A stretch of 64,000 nucleotides of DNA from Spongiibacter sp. IMCC21906 (GTDB taxonomy: Bacteria; Pseudomonadota; Gammaproteobacteria; Pseudomonadales; Spongiibacteraceae): contig NZ_CP011477.1 of NCBI RefSeq assembly GCF_001010805.1, positions 806,001 to 870,000 on the forward strand. The letters are read 5' to 3'. Numbering within the stretch: position 1 is the first letter of the stretch; every line of letters starts with the position of its first letter. Shown here in pieces: positions 27,187 to 35,758 of this stretch. The notes under the pieces are model-generated. The model did no database searches and was not told the DNA's origin. It was given only the letters and a program-made list of their open reading frames with translations. Made by a program: the position numbers and the translations under genes.

Positions 27187-28512
27187 ATGAAGATTAGTGC
27201 TCAGGAATTCACCCGTCGTCGCAAAACCCTGATGGCGTTAATGGAACCCGGCAGTATTGCGATTGTGCCCTCTGCCAAAATGGTGGTGCGCAGCCGGGAT
27301 TCGGAGTTTTCCTTTCGCCAAGATAGCGACTTTTATTATCTTACCGGTTTTGATGAGCCCGAAGCGGTGCTGGTGTTAATGCCCGGTCGGGAAGTGGGTG
27401 AAGTCGTGATGTTCTGTCAGGACCGGGACCCGGCCATGGAACAATGGACGGGTTACCGGGCTGGCCCCGATGGGGTGTGTAAAAATTTTGGCGCGGATGA
27501 CGCTTTCCCAATTGGTGATATCGACGAGATTTTGCCGGGGCTGATCGAAGGCCGTCAGCGGGTGTACTACGCCATGGGCAAGCATGCTGAATTTGATCAG
27601 CAAGTAATGCACTGGGTCAACCTGATTCGCTCCAAGGTCCGCAGCGGTGCGATTCCTCCCGGTGAATTTCTGGACCTGGATCACTATCTACACGATATGC
27701 GGCTGTTTAAAAGCGCCGCAGAGCTGAAAATTATGCGGCGGGCGGGGGAGATTTCTGCCGCGGCCCATTGCCGGGCCATGCGCTTTTGCCGTCCTGGCGT
27801 GTATGAATATCAACTGGAAGCCGAAATTCTCCACGAATTTGCGATGGCGGGAGCACGCTCGCCGGCCTACAGCAGCATTGTGGGGGCCGGTAAAAATGGC
27901 TGTATTCTTCACTACATTGATAATCGTGATCAGATAAAAGATGGCGATTTGGTGTTGATTGATGCGGGCTGTGAGTTGGGACTTTACGCCGCCGATATTA
28001 CCCGCACCTTTCCTGCCAATGGTCGTTTCTCGCCCGAGCAAAGGGCTATTTACAATATCGTTTTAAATGCTCAAAAAGCAGCGATTGCCGTTACGAAGCC
28101 AGGTAATCATTGGAATCAGCCCCATGACGCCACCGTGCAAGTGATTACCGAAGGCTTGGTCGAGCTGGGGATTTTAAATGGTGATGTCGACGAGTTAATT
28201 GCTCAAGAAGCGTATAAGCCCTTTTATATGCACCGCGCTGGCCACTGGCTGGGCATGGATGTGCATGATGTGGGCGACTATAAAGTGGGCGGCGAGTGGC
28301 GAGTGTTAGAAGAAGGCATGGTGACCACTGTGGAGCCGGGTATTTATATCAGTCACGACGATGACCGGGTTGACGCCAAATGGCGGGGCATTGGCATTCG
28401 TATTGAAGACGATGTGGCGGTAACGAAAACGGGCTGCGATGTACTGACCGATGACGTTCCCAAAGAAATTGCGGATATCGAAGCCTTAATGGCGGAGGCC
28501 GCTGTTGCCTAA
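27187..28512 (+). CDS. pepP: Xaa-Pro aminopeptidase P
   Basis: Manganese-dependent peptidase removing N-terminal residues before proline. From ATG 27187 the protein has 441 residues, the same as E. coli PepP, beginning MKISAQEFTRRRKTL. The N-terminal creatinase-like domain contains FRQDSDFYYLTGFDEPEAVL; the C-terminal pita-bread domain carries the metal ligands in LIDAGCELGLYAADITRTFP, HRAGHWLGMDVHDVG, TVEPGIYI and GIRIEDDV. A second ATG two codons upstream (27181) is an alternative start. It follows ygfB after 55 bases and overlaps ubiH by eight bases. Confidence 0.95.
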   Translation: MKISAQEFTRRRKTLMALMEPGSIAIVPSAKMVVRSRDSEFSFRQDSDFYYLTGFDEPEAVLVLMPGREVGEVVMFCQDRDPAMEQWTGYRAGPDGVCKNFGADDAFPIGDIDEILPGLIEGRQRVYYAMGKHAEFDQQVMHWVNLIRSKVRSGAIPPGEFLDLDHYLHDMRLFKSAAELKIMRRAGEISAAAHCRAMRFCRPGVYEYQLEAEILHEFAMAGARSPAYSSIVGAGKNGCILHYIDNRDQIKDGDLVLIDAGCELGLYAADITRTFPANGRFSPEQRAIYNIVLNAQKAAIAVTKPGNHWNQPHDATVQVITEGLVELGILNGDVDELIAQEAYKPFYMHRAGHWLGMDVHDVGDYKVGGEWRVLEEGMVTTVEPGIYISHDDDRVDAKWRGIGIRIEDDVAVTKTGCDVLTDDVPKEIADIEALMAEAAVA

Positions 28513-29752
28513 GCACGATTATGATGTGGTGATTGCCGGTGGCGGTATGGTGGGGGCCAGCTTGGCGCTTTGCCTGTCGCGTTATAGCCAAGGCAAGCTG
28601 CGAGTGCTGGTGGTGGAGCAGTTTGCTCTGCAGCCCCATGAGGGTGAAGGCTTGCCATCTTATCATCCCAGTTTTGATGCTCGCAGCACCGCGCTGTCGT
28701 ATGGTAGTCAGCGTATTTTTGACGAGCTGGGTGTTTGGTCGAGTTTGGCAGAACACGCCTGCCCCATTGAGCAAGTGCATGTGTCTGATCGCGGTCATTT
28801 TGGCAGCGTGTCTATTACCGCTGCGGAGCAGGGTTGGCCGCAATTGGGTAGCGTGATTGAAAATCCCTGGTTGGGTAATGTCTTATTGGCAGCGTTGGCC
28901 CGAGCCGCCGGGGTGTCCTTTTGCAGTCCGGCAAGCTTGACCGAGGTGATATTTAAAGACGACAGCGCCGAGCTTGGCTTGACGCGTGACGGCGTGACGG
29001 AATCACTCACCACCGCTTTGCTGGTTATTGCCGATGGTGCTGAATCGGGGCTTCGTCAGCGTTTGGGGATCGATGCCGAGGTCAGTGATTATCAGCAGCG
29101 GGCTTTTATCGCCAATATCGCGACCCAGAAACATCACGCGGGCTGCGCTTATGAGCGTTTTACCGAATATGGTGCCTTAGCTATGTTGCCGCTAACGGCG
29201 GACGAAAACGGTCGCTCTCGCTCTGCGCTGGTGTGGACCTTTGCTGACGATGTGGCCGATGATGTTGCCGCGCTTTCTGATGTGGCTTTTTTGCAGCGTT
29301 TGCAAACCGACTTTGGGTTTCGCTTGGGGCGGTTGTTGGCGGTGGGTCAGCGGGTATCGTTTCCTTTGCGCTTGAGCTGCGCGACGGAACAGCTTCGCCG
29401 CAATGTTGTGGTAATGGGCAATGCGGCGCATTCTTTACACCCGGTGGCGGGGCAGGGCTTTAACTTAGCGCTGCGAGATGCCGCAAGCTTAAGCGAGTTG
29501 CTGGCGGGGGCGCTAAAATCTGGAGAACCGTTGGGCAGCTTGCATGTGTTGCAACGTTATCTGCAAACCCAGTCTCGTGACCAATGGCTGACCACAAGGT
29601 TTTCGGATCGCTTAACCTCCGTGTTTGGCAATCGTAAACCCATGCTGAGCTTGGCCCGAAATATGGGGTTGAGTGCCTTGGATATTTTGACTCCGGCTAA
29701 AGCGCAATTTGTTGCCCAGACCGCTGGTATGGCATCGGGCCAAAGGGGCTGA
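28505..29752 (+). CDS. ubiH: 2-octaprenyl-6-methoxyphenol hydroxylase
   Basis: FAD-dependent monooxygenase of ubiquinone biosynthesis, 415 residues. The N-terminal dinucleotide fold reads YDVVIAGGGMVGASLALCL; the second FAD motif is VVMGNAAHSLHPVAGQGFNLALRD near residue 300. The start is a TTG at 28505 (no in-frame ATG near the fold), overlapping the pepP end, with GGAGG seven bases upstream. The pepP-ubiH-ubiI order matches E. coli, which is the basis for choosing UbiH over the paralogous hydroxylases; the exact ring position cannot be read from motifs. Confidence 0.88.
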   Translation: MPKHDYDVVIAGGGMVGASLALCLSRYSQGKLRVLVVEQFALQPHEGEGLPSYHPSFDARSTALSYGSQRIFDELGVWSSLAEHACPIEQVHVSDRGHFGSVSITAAEQGWPQLGSVIENPWLGNVLLAALARAAGVSFCSPASLTEVIFKDDSAELGLTRDGVTESLTTALLVIADGAESGLRQRLGIDAEVSDYQQRAFIANIATQKHHAGCAYERFTEYGALAMLPLTADENGRSRSALVWTFADDVADDVAALSDVAFLQRLQTDFGFRLGRLLAVGQRVSFPLRLSCATEQLRRNVVVMGNAAHSLHPVAGQGFNLALRDAASLSELLAGALKSGEPLGSLHVLQRYLQTQSRDQWLTTRFSDRLTSVFGNRKPMLSLARNMGLSALDILTPAKAQFVAQTAGMASGQRG

Positions 29753-29756
29753 GGGC

Positions 29757-31019
29757 ATGGTTTTGGACAATTCTTCTGCAAACACATCTTCTGCGAACAC
29801 TGCCCCTCAGCAATTTGATTTGCTGATCGTTGGTGGGGGCTTGGCCGGTGCGGCATTGGCGCTGGCTATGTCATTGAACTCAACATCGACACCGTTACGG
29901 ATTGCCTTGATAGAAGGTGGGCCCCTGCAGACGTGGCCTGAGCTTGAGGAGTCGGTTTGCGACTACGATGCCCGAGTCAGTGCGTTAACGGATGCCAGTC
30001 GACAGCTGTTGGATGAGATTGGGGTTTGGCCCTTGGTGGCAGCACAGCGGGTTTGTGGTTACCGGGACATGGATGTCTGGGATGCCGAAGGTACGGGCCA
30101 TATCCACTTTTCGGCTGAAGAAGTTCAGCGGCCGGCATTGGGCCATATTGTTGAAAACCGTTTGGTGTTGGCGGCAATGCATCAGTGTTTGCAAGGCTGC
30201 GGTGTTAGCTTGATGTTTGGCTGCAAGGTGGCATCTTTTCAGCGTAGTCATGATGGTCCCCGTTTAAGTCTTGCTGATGGCCGTGTGTTAACCGCGCCAT
30301 TAGTCGCAGCTGCGGACGGTGCCCGTTCCAAAATTCGTGAGTGGGCAGGCTTTGATACCCGGGAGTGGGACTATCACCACCATGCGATAGCGTGCACGGT
30401 AGAGACGAGCTTGCCTCATCAGGCCACGGCCTGGCAGCGTTTTTTGCCAGAGGGGCCCTTGGCCTTTTTGCCGTTGGCAGATGCAAACGCTGAGCAGCGG
30501 TATTGCTCGATTGTTTGGTCGGCCAAGCCTGAGCTGAATCAGCAGCTTATGGCAATGAATGATCAGGATTTTTGCCATGCGTTGGGGCGGGCTTTTGAGC
30601 ATCGCTTAGGGGATGTTATGGCCTGCGGTAAGCGCGTTAGTTTTCCGTTGCGTCAGCGTCATGCGCCAGAGTACGTGCAGGATGGGGTAGTGTTGTTGGG
30701 TGATGCGGCTCATAGTATTCATCCATTGGCGGGGCAGGGTATTAATCTCGGTTTTGCCGATGTGAAGGTCTTGGCTGAGGAGTTAAAACGAGGCCAGGCC
30801 CGCCAGCTAACATTAAGCGATGCATCGGTTTTGGGGCGTTATCAGCGTCGTCGCAAAGGTGATAACTTGGCGATGATGGCGGCGATGGAAGGCTTTCAGC
30901 ACTTGTTTGAAAGCAATGCAATGCCGCTGCGACTGCTTCGCAACGTGGGCATGAGTTGGCTCAATGGCCGACAGCCAATCAAACGTGAACTGATTGCAAG
31001 GGCAATGGGTTTGTCATAG
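29757..31019 (+). CDS. ubiI: UbiH/UbiF/VisC-family ubiquinone hydroxylase, probably UbiI
   Basis: 420 residues from ATG 29757, which has GAGGG close upstream and lies 5 bases after the ubiH stop. After a short serine/asparagine-rich lead (NSSANTSSANTAPQ) comes the FAD motif FDLLIVGGGLAGAALALAM, and later VLLGDAAHSIHPLAGQGINLGFAD. It is a paralogue of the preceding gene. In E. coli the gene after ubiH is ubiI (visC), the C5-hydroxylase, hence the symbol; UbiF-type C6 hydroxylation remains possible. Confidence 0.82.
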   Translation: MVLDNSSANTSSANTAPQQFDLLIVGGGLAGAALALAMSLNSTSTPLRIALIEGGPLQTWPELEESVCDYDARVSALTDASRQLLDEIGVWPLVAAQRVCGYRDMDVWDAEGTGHIHFSAEEVQRPALGHIVENRLVLAAMHQCLQGCGVSLMFGCKVASFQRSHDGPRLSLADGRVLTAPLVAAADGARSKIREWAGFDTREWDYHHHAIACTVETSLPHQATAWQRFLPEGPLAFLPLADANAEQRYCSIVWSAKPELNQQLMAMNDQDFCHALGRAFEHRLGDVMACGKRVSFPLRQRHAPEYVQDGVVLLGDAAHSIHPLAGQGINLGFADVKVLAEELKRGQARQLTLSDASVLGRYQRRRKGDNLAMMAAMEGFQHLFESNAMPLRLLRNVGMSWLNGRQPIKRELIARAMGLS

Positions 31020-31119
31020 CCGTGTTGGCTTACGCCTCCGGCATTCGTCGTTTTTATTGTACTTTCCATGATGCCTCGCCAGTGATGGCGGTGCTTATTT
31101 CGAAGGGATCATTGTGATA

Positions 31120-31138
31120 TTTAATGATAATAATTATC
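31120..31138 (+). promoter_or_regulatory. Fur box upstream of the ferric ABC transporter genes
   Basis: Sixteen of nineteen positions match the Fur consensus (core taatgataataattatc), centred about 55 bases before the start of the substrate-binding protein gene. Implies iron-repressed expression through Fur. Confidence 0.85.
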
Positions 31139-31181
31139 ATCCGTCGCCTTGTAGCGGTCTTGTGACAAATAAGGGGCAGAG

Positions 31182-32237
31182 ATGATGTTAAGGCTTAGAA
31201 ATTTTTTGATGACAGCGTCAGTCTTGATGCTGACGTTGGGTGTGACTGCCTGCGGTGATAAAAACGAGCTTGCCGGTGAGAGTGCGGGTCCTGAGCTGGT
31301 GGTCTATAGCTCCCGGATTGAGCAGCTGATTAAACCTATTTTTGATGATTTTACCGCCAGTACCGGAATACGTGTGCGTTATGTAACTGACTCCGCGGGG
31401 CCGTTGCTGGCGCGGTTAAAAGCCGAAGGGAGTAATTCCCCGGCTGATGTACTGCTGACAGTAGATGCGGGCAATTTATGGCAGGCGGCGGAGATGGGTA
31501 TTTTGCAGCCTACAGAATCTGAGGTGCTGGAGAAGTATATTCCTTCAGCATTGCGTGATGCTCAAAACCGCTGGTTTGGCTTTTCAATCCGCGCCCGCAC
31601 CATTGTGTATTCTACGGATCGTGTTGATCCTGCTGAGCTGTCCACCTATGCCGATTTGGCCCAGCCCAAATGGTCGGCGCGTTTGTGTTTGCGCACGTCT
31701 AAAAAGGTGTACAACCAGTCGCTGGTTGCCACCATGATGGTGGCCCGCGGTCCAGAGGCAACCGAGGAGGTAGTTAAGGGCTGGGTCAATAATTTATCTG
31801 TTGCTCCCTTTTCCAGTGATAACAAAGTGATTGAAGCGATTGCCGCAGGGCAGTGCGATGTCGGTTTGGTAAACACCTATTACCTGGCACGTATGCTGGA
31901 AGATGACCCCGAGTTGGCGGTGGGGCTTTTTTGGGCCAACCAGCAGGGCGATGGTGCCGATGGCCGGGGTGTTCATGTGAATATTTCTGGTGCAGGCATT
32001 ACCAAGGCGAGCAAACATAAAGCTGAAGCAAAACAGCTCTTGGAGTGGTTGTCTGGCCCCGAGGCCCAGTTTGATTTTGCCAGTCTGAATAAAGAATACC
32101 CGGTGAATAATCTCGCTAAACCCTCGGAGCTGATTCAGGCATGGGGTGAGTTTAGAGGCGATGACATTCCTATTAGTGAAGCGGGACGCTTGCAGGGTGA
32201 TGCTATTCGACTAATGGATAGGGCGGGCTATCGCTAG
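31182..32237 (+). CDS. ferric iron ABC transporter substrate-binding lipoprotein
   Basis: 351-residue FbpA/FutA/IdiA-type periplasmic binding protein. Residues 1-24 are a signal with lipobox VTAC, so it should be lipid-anchored. The first strand is ELVVYSSRIEQLIKPIFDDF, followed by the family segments YVTDSAGPLLARLKAEG, ADVLLTVDAGNLWQA, FGFSIRARTIVYS, QCDVGLVNTYYLARM with the tyrosine pair that coordinates ferric iron, and KEYPVN at the end. The Fur box just upstream supports iron. It overlaps the permease gene by one base. A second ATG one codon downstream is an equal start choice. Confidence 0.92.
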   Translation: MMLRLRNFLMTASVLMLTLGVTACGDKNELAGESAGPELVVYSSRIEQLIKPIFDDFTASTGIRVRYVTDSAGPLLARLKAEGSNSPADVLLTVDAGNLWQAAEMGILQPTESEVLEKYIPSALRDAQNRWFGFSIRARTIVYSTDRVDPAELSTYADLAQPKWSARLCLRTSKKVYNQSLVATMMVARGPEATEEVVKGWVNNLSVAPFSSDNKVIEAIAAGQCDVGLVNTYYLARMLEDDPELAVGLFWANQQGDGADGRGVHVNISGAGITKASKHKAEAKQLLEWLSGPEAQFDFASLNKEYPVNNLAKPSELIQAWGEFRGDDIPISEAGRLQGDAIRLMDRAGYR

Positions 32238-33871
32238 TGAGCCGCTCTGCTGTCAACGCCACTTATCGGCCCGGCTTACCGCTGGGCCGATTGCTATTGC
32301 GAGTGACAGGTGTGCTGGCGGTATTGGCGGTGTTGGCGCCGGTGTTGATCGTCGTTTTTAGTTGGTCGAACTCCGAAACCGAAATTTGGCAGCATCTTAT
32401 TGCCACCCAGTTGGGTTCGCTATTGGCCAATACCCTGACGCTATTAGTGGGGGTGGGGGTATTGGTGACGGTGTTGGGGGTCAGCTTAGCCTGGTTTGTG
32501 GTCATGTTCGATTTCCCCGGGCGGGGGGCTTTTGAATGGCTGCTAATGCTGCCAATGGCCGTGCCGGCGTATGTGATGGCATTTGTCATGCTGGGGGTTT
32601 TTGATTTTGGCGGGCCGTTGCAGTCTAGCCTGCGGGAGATGCTGGGGCCAGAGTGGGGGCGTTTTGATGTGCGCAGTGACTTCACGGTTATTCTGGTGTT
32701 TGCACTGGTGCTTTATCCCTATGTGTACATGCTGGCGCGTAGTGCGTTTTTATCCCAGAGCAGTGACACCATCGAGGCGGCCAGGGCGTTGGGTTGTTCG
32801 GCTTGGCAGTCGTTTTATCGAGTGGCTTTGCCGATGGCGCGCCCCGCGATTATCGCCGGTGTGAGTTTGGCGTTAATGGAGACTTTGGCCGATTTTGGCA
32901 CGGTATCGGTGTTTAATTACGATACGTTTACGACGGCGATTTATAAGTCGTGGTTTGGTTTTTTTAATCTGCAAGCGGCGGCGCAGCTGGCATCGATACT
33001 GCTATTTTTTGTGGCACTGACCTTGTATGCCGAACGTCGCTCCAGAGGTCAGCGGCGTTTTACCCAAAGTGGGCGTTTACAGCATCGTCATCGTATCTGC
33101 CTTACCGCTTCCCGAGGCTGGTTGTTATCGGCTTACTGTGTATTGGTGTTGTCTGCGGCATTTGCGCTGCCGTTGCTGCAGCTGATTATGTGGGCATGGC
33201 AGCGTGGTGTTGAGCAATTAGATAGCCGGTTTTTTGATCTTATTCAACACTCGCTGGTGTTGGCGGTTATTGCGGCTTTGATTACGGTGGTGTTGGCGGT
33301 GGTGTTGGCGTTTAACCGGCGTTTATCGAAAGGCAGCCAATTTTTTGCTGCGGCCCAGCTTGGTTATGCGCTGCCGGGGTCGGTGTTGGCGGTGGGGATC
33401 ATGCTGTCATTTACGTTTATCGATAATCGCCTGCTTATCCCTCTTCAAAGTTGGCTGGGTATGGACGCCAAGCCGGTGCTGCTGGGCGGCATTCTTAGCT
33501 TGTTGGCGGCGTACTGGATTCGGTTTTTGGCGGTGGCGAGCGGTCCGGTGGAGTCCAGCCTGGAACGGATTAAACCCAGCTTGCCAGAAGCGGCCCAAAC
33601 GTTGGGGGCACGATCAAGACAGTTGTTGACTCGGATCTATTTACCGATGCTACGGCCTGGCTTATTAACCGCGCTGGTGTTGGTGTTTGTCGATGTGATG
33701 AAAGAAATGCCAGCAACTTTGTTACTGCGCCCCTATGGCTGGGATACCCTGGCGGTGCGGATTTTTGAACTGACTTCAGAGGGGCAGTGGCAGCTTGCGG
33801 CGTTGCCCGCGCTAAGCTTGATTGCGGTGGGCTTGGCACCGGTAGTGATTAGTATTCGGCGCAGTCGTTAA
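32237..33871 (+). CDS. ferric iron ABC transporter permease (fused FbpB type)
   Basis: 544-residue inner-membrane protein made of two tandem permease halves, each with about six membrane helices (first half about 20-275, second about 290-540). Both halves carry the EAA-type cytoplasmic loop: [25 protein letters not shown] near residue 185 and [26 protein letters not shown] near residue 450. It begins with GTG overlapping the stop of the binding-protein gene, so the pair is coupled. No ATP-binding subunit gene (fbpC) follows; the next gene is gcvH, so the ATPase must be encoded elsewhere. Confidence 0.92.
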   Translation: MSRSAVNATYRPGLPLGRLLLRVTGVLAVLAVLAPVLIVVFSWSNSETEIWQHLIATQLGSLLANTLTLLVGVGVLVTVLGVSLAWFVVMFDFPGRGAFEWLLMLPMAVPAYVMAFVMLGVFDFGGPLQSSLREMLGPEWGRFDVRSDFTVILVFALVLYPYVYMLARSAFLSQSSDTIEAARALGCSAWQSFYRVALPMARPAIIAGVSLALMETLADFGTVSVFNYDTFTTAIYKSWFGFFNLQAAAQLASILLFFVALTLYAERRSRGQRRFTQSGRLQHRHRICLTASRGWLLSAYCVLVLSAAFALPLLQLIMWAWQRGVEQLDSRFFDLIQHSLVLAVIAALITVVLAVVLAFNRRLSKGSQFFAAAQLGYALPGSVLAVGIMLSFTFIDNRLLIPLQSWLGMDAKPVLLGGILSLLAAYWIRFLAVASGPVESSLERIKPSLPEAAQTLGARSRQLLTRIYLPMLRPGLLTALVLVFVDVMKEMPATLLLRPYGWDTLAVRIFELTSEGQWQLAALPALSLIAVGLAPVVISIRRSR

Positions 33872-33978
33872 TCCCGGCGAAGCGGTTTGTACAGAAGAAA
33901 TGCCTAGAGTGGTTTTTATTTCCTCCCTGCGACGGTAAAATGCGCAAAAATTCTACTATCTCCCCAGAGGACTGTCTG

Positions 33979-34365
33979 ATGAGTAACACCCCAAGCGAAT
34001 TGAAATACGCCAGCACTCACGAGTGGGCGCGCCTGGAGGCGGATGGCACAGTGACGGTGGGTATTACCGATCACGCCCAGGATGCTTTGGGTGATGTGGT
34101 ATTTATTGAGTTACCTGAGGTTGGCTCAGAGGTCAGTGCCGGGGCCGAGGTAGCTGTGGTCGAGTCGGTAAAAGCCGCGTCGGATATTTATGCCCCGGTT
34201 AGTGGTGAAGTGATTGCGGTGAATGAGGATCTTGAGGATTCGCCAGAAACCGTGAATGAATATCCCTATAGCGATGGTTGGTTTTTTAAAATTCAACCAA
34301 GTGCGGTAGCGGAATTGGAAAACTTGCTGGATTCTGAGGAGTACGATGCCCAAGCTGAGGGCTAA
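33979..34365 (+). CDS. gcvH: glycine cleavage system H protein
   Basis: 128-residue lipoyl carrier of the glycine cleavage complex. The lipoyl-lysine motif is [19 protein letters not shown], with the lysine near residue 64; the N-terminus [19 protein letters not shown] is typical. ATG 33979 with AGAGGA upstream is preferred over an in-frame start at 33940. It stands without gcvT or gcvP, which must lie elsewhere, and is followed by a strong terminator. Confidence 0.96.
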   Translation: MSNTPSELKYASTHEWARLEADGTVTVGITDHAQDALGDVVFIELPEVGSEVSAGAEVAVVESVKAASDIYAPVSGEVIAVNEDLEDSPETVNEYPYSDGWFFKIQPSAVAELENLLDSEEYDAQAEG

Positions 34366-34387
34366 ACCTGCTTACTAGAATGTATAA

Positions 34388-34417
34388 ATACCCGGTTTTT
34401 TAGCCGGGTATTTTTTT
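34388..34417. terminator. terminator between gcvH and the HAD phosphatase gene
   Basis: Stem ATACCCGG (34388-34395) / CCGGGTAT (34404-34411) followed by a run of T to 34417 on the plus strand. The loop and the reverse strand also carry A/T tracts, so it probably serves both convergent genes. Confidence 0.88.
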
Positions 34418-34437
34418 AGCTGTAGCCCGGGTTTTTG

Positions 34438-35091
34438 TTAGCGCAAACTGAGAATTTGCCAGTTGTGTTGTTCGGCATAGGCTCGCAGCCGGTCATCGGG
34501 GTCGACTGCAACCGGGGTCTCGACTTGTTTTAACAGCGGCAGGTCATTATGCGAGTCACTATAAAAATAACTGCCAACGAGTGATTCCTTGTTGTGTTGC
34601 AGCCATTCTTTAAGTCGTACGACCTTGCCCTCTTGAAAGCAGGGTATACCGCTGGGTGCACCGGTATATTGGCCTTGAATGAGCTCTGCATCACTGGCCA
34701 TCAGTTCTTCAATACCCAGTGCCTTGGCAATAGGCGTGGTGATAAAACTGTTGGTGGCGGTAATGATGAGTAGTCGGTCGCCAGCTGCGCGGTGCTTCTC
34801 TATGAGTGCTATTGCTTTAGGCAGCATCAATGGCTGAATATGTGACTGCATAAATTGTTGGTGCAGAGGTGCCAGTTCGGCGGGTGTTTTGCCTTTTAAT
34901 GGCTGGAGGGCAAAACGAAGGTAAGCGTCTATATCGAGTCCGCCTTCGCAGTACTGACGATAAAATTCATCGTTTTTTTGGCGATAGTATTCAACGTCGA
35001 CCAGTTGTTGTTCGACTAAAAATTCGCCCCAAGCGTGGTCACTGTCGCCACCGAGCAAGGTGTTGTCGAGATCAAATATCGCCAAAGCCAT
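34438..35091 (-). CDS. HAD-superfamily phosphatase, subclass IB (SerB-like)
   Basis: 217 residues from ATG 35091, so that catalytic motif I IFDLDNTLLGGDSD begins at residue 4. Motif II is LIITATNSF, and motif III/IV reads YFYSDSHNDLPLLKQV. The helical cap between motif I and II and the size are like the HAD-IB phosphatases encoded next to rppH-ptsP in Pseudomonas. The substrate is unknown; annotations in this subgroup range from phosphoserine to histidinol-phosphate phosphatase and are unreliable. It is divergent from rppH. Confidence 0.87.
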   Translation of the reverse strand: MALAIFDLDNTLLGGDSDHAWGEFLVEQQLVDVEYYRQKNDEFYRQYCEGGLDIDAYLRFALQPLKGKTPAELAPLHQQFMQSHIQPLMLPKAIALIEKHRAAGDRLLIITATNSFITTPIAKALGIEELMASDAELIQGQYTGAPSGIPCFQEGKVVRLKEWLQHNKESLVGSYFYSDSHNDLPLLKQVETPVAVDPDDRLRAYAEQHNWQILSLR

Positions 35092-35254
35092 GGGAGGGTC
35101 TTCTTTAAATTGTGTGGACTGGGTGTAGAGCGTGGCAGAGTTTAGCATCTGCAAAGCGCGAATTCCCAGACCGAAGGATTTGTGGAACAATGACTGAACA
35201 AGCTTTGTAGGGCTTGTTTAAATAAATATTTGATTCTTTAAGTAGGTATGGCAA

Positions 35255-35758
35255 GTGATTGATTCAGACGGCTTTCGCCCAAATGTTGGTATCGTGCTCG
35301 CCAACGAGCACGGTCAGGTGCTGTGGGCGCGCCGGGTGGGTCAAAATGCTTGGCAGTTCCCCCAGGGTGGGATCCATCAAGGCGAAACGCCTGAGCAGGC
35401 GCTTTACCGTGAGCTGTACGAAGAAGTGGGCCTGCGAGAAGCCGATGTTGAAATGCTGGCATGTACCCGTGGGTGGCTGCGTTATCGCCTTCCTAATCGC
35501 TTGATCCGCAAAGAAAATAAGCCGCTGTGTATCGGCCAAAAACAAAAATGGTTTCTTCTGCAAATGCGAGCAGATGAAAATAAAGTCTGTTTTCATTGTG
35601 GTGACAAGCCGGAGTTTGATCACTGGCAGTGGGTGAGCTATTGGTATCCCCTTGGTCAAGTAGTGGCCTTTAAACGCGAAGTGTATCGTCGAGCCATGAA
35701 AGAGCTGGCGCCGCGTCATGTGCGCCTGGTACGTGATTATGCAGGTGATTTTCGATGA
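35255..35758 (+). CDS. rppH: RNA pyrophosphohydrolase
   Basis: Nudix enzyme that removes pyrophosphate from mRNA 5' ends and starts RNase E-dependent decay. The 167-residue protein begins at GTG 35255 with [17 protein letters not shown], almost the E. coli RppH N-terminus. The Nudix box [22 protein letters not shown] is complete, and [17 protein letters not shown] follows as in RppH. The stop overlaps the ptsP ATG, so the two are translationally coupled, the arrangement known from E. coli and Pseudomonas. Confidence 0.96.
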   Translation: MIDSDGFRPNVGIVLANEHGQVLWARRVGQNAWQFPQGGIHQGETPEQALYRELYEEVGLREADVEMLACTRGWLRYRLPNRLIRKENKPLCIGQKQKWFLLQMRADENKVCFHCGDKPEFDHWQWVSYWYPLGQVVAFKREVYRRAMKELAPRHVRLVRDYAGDFR

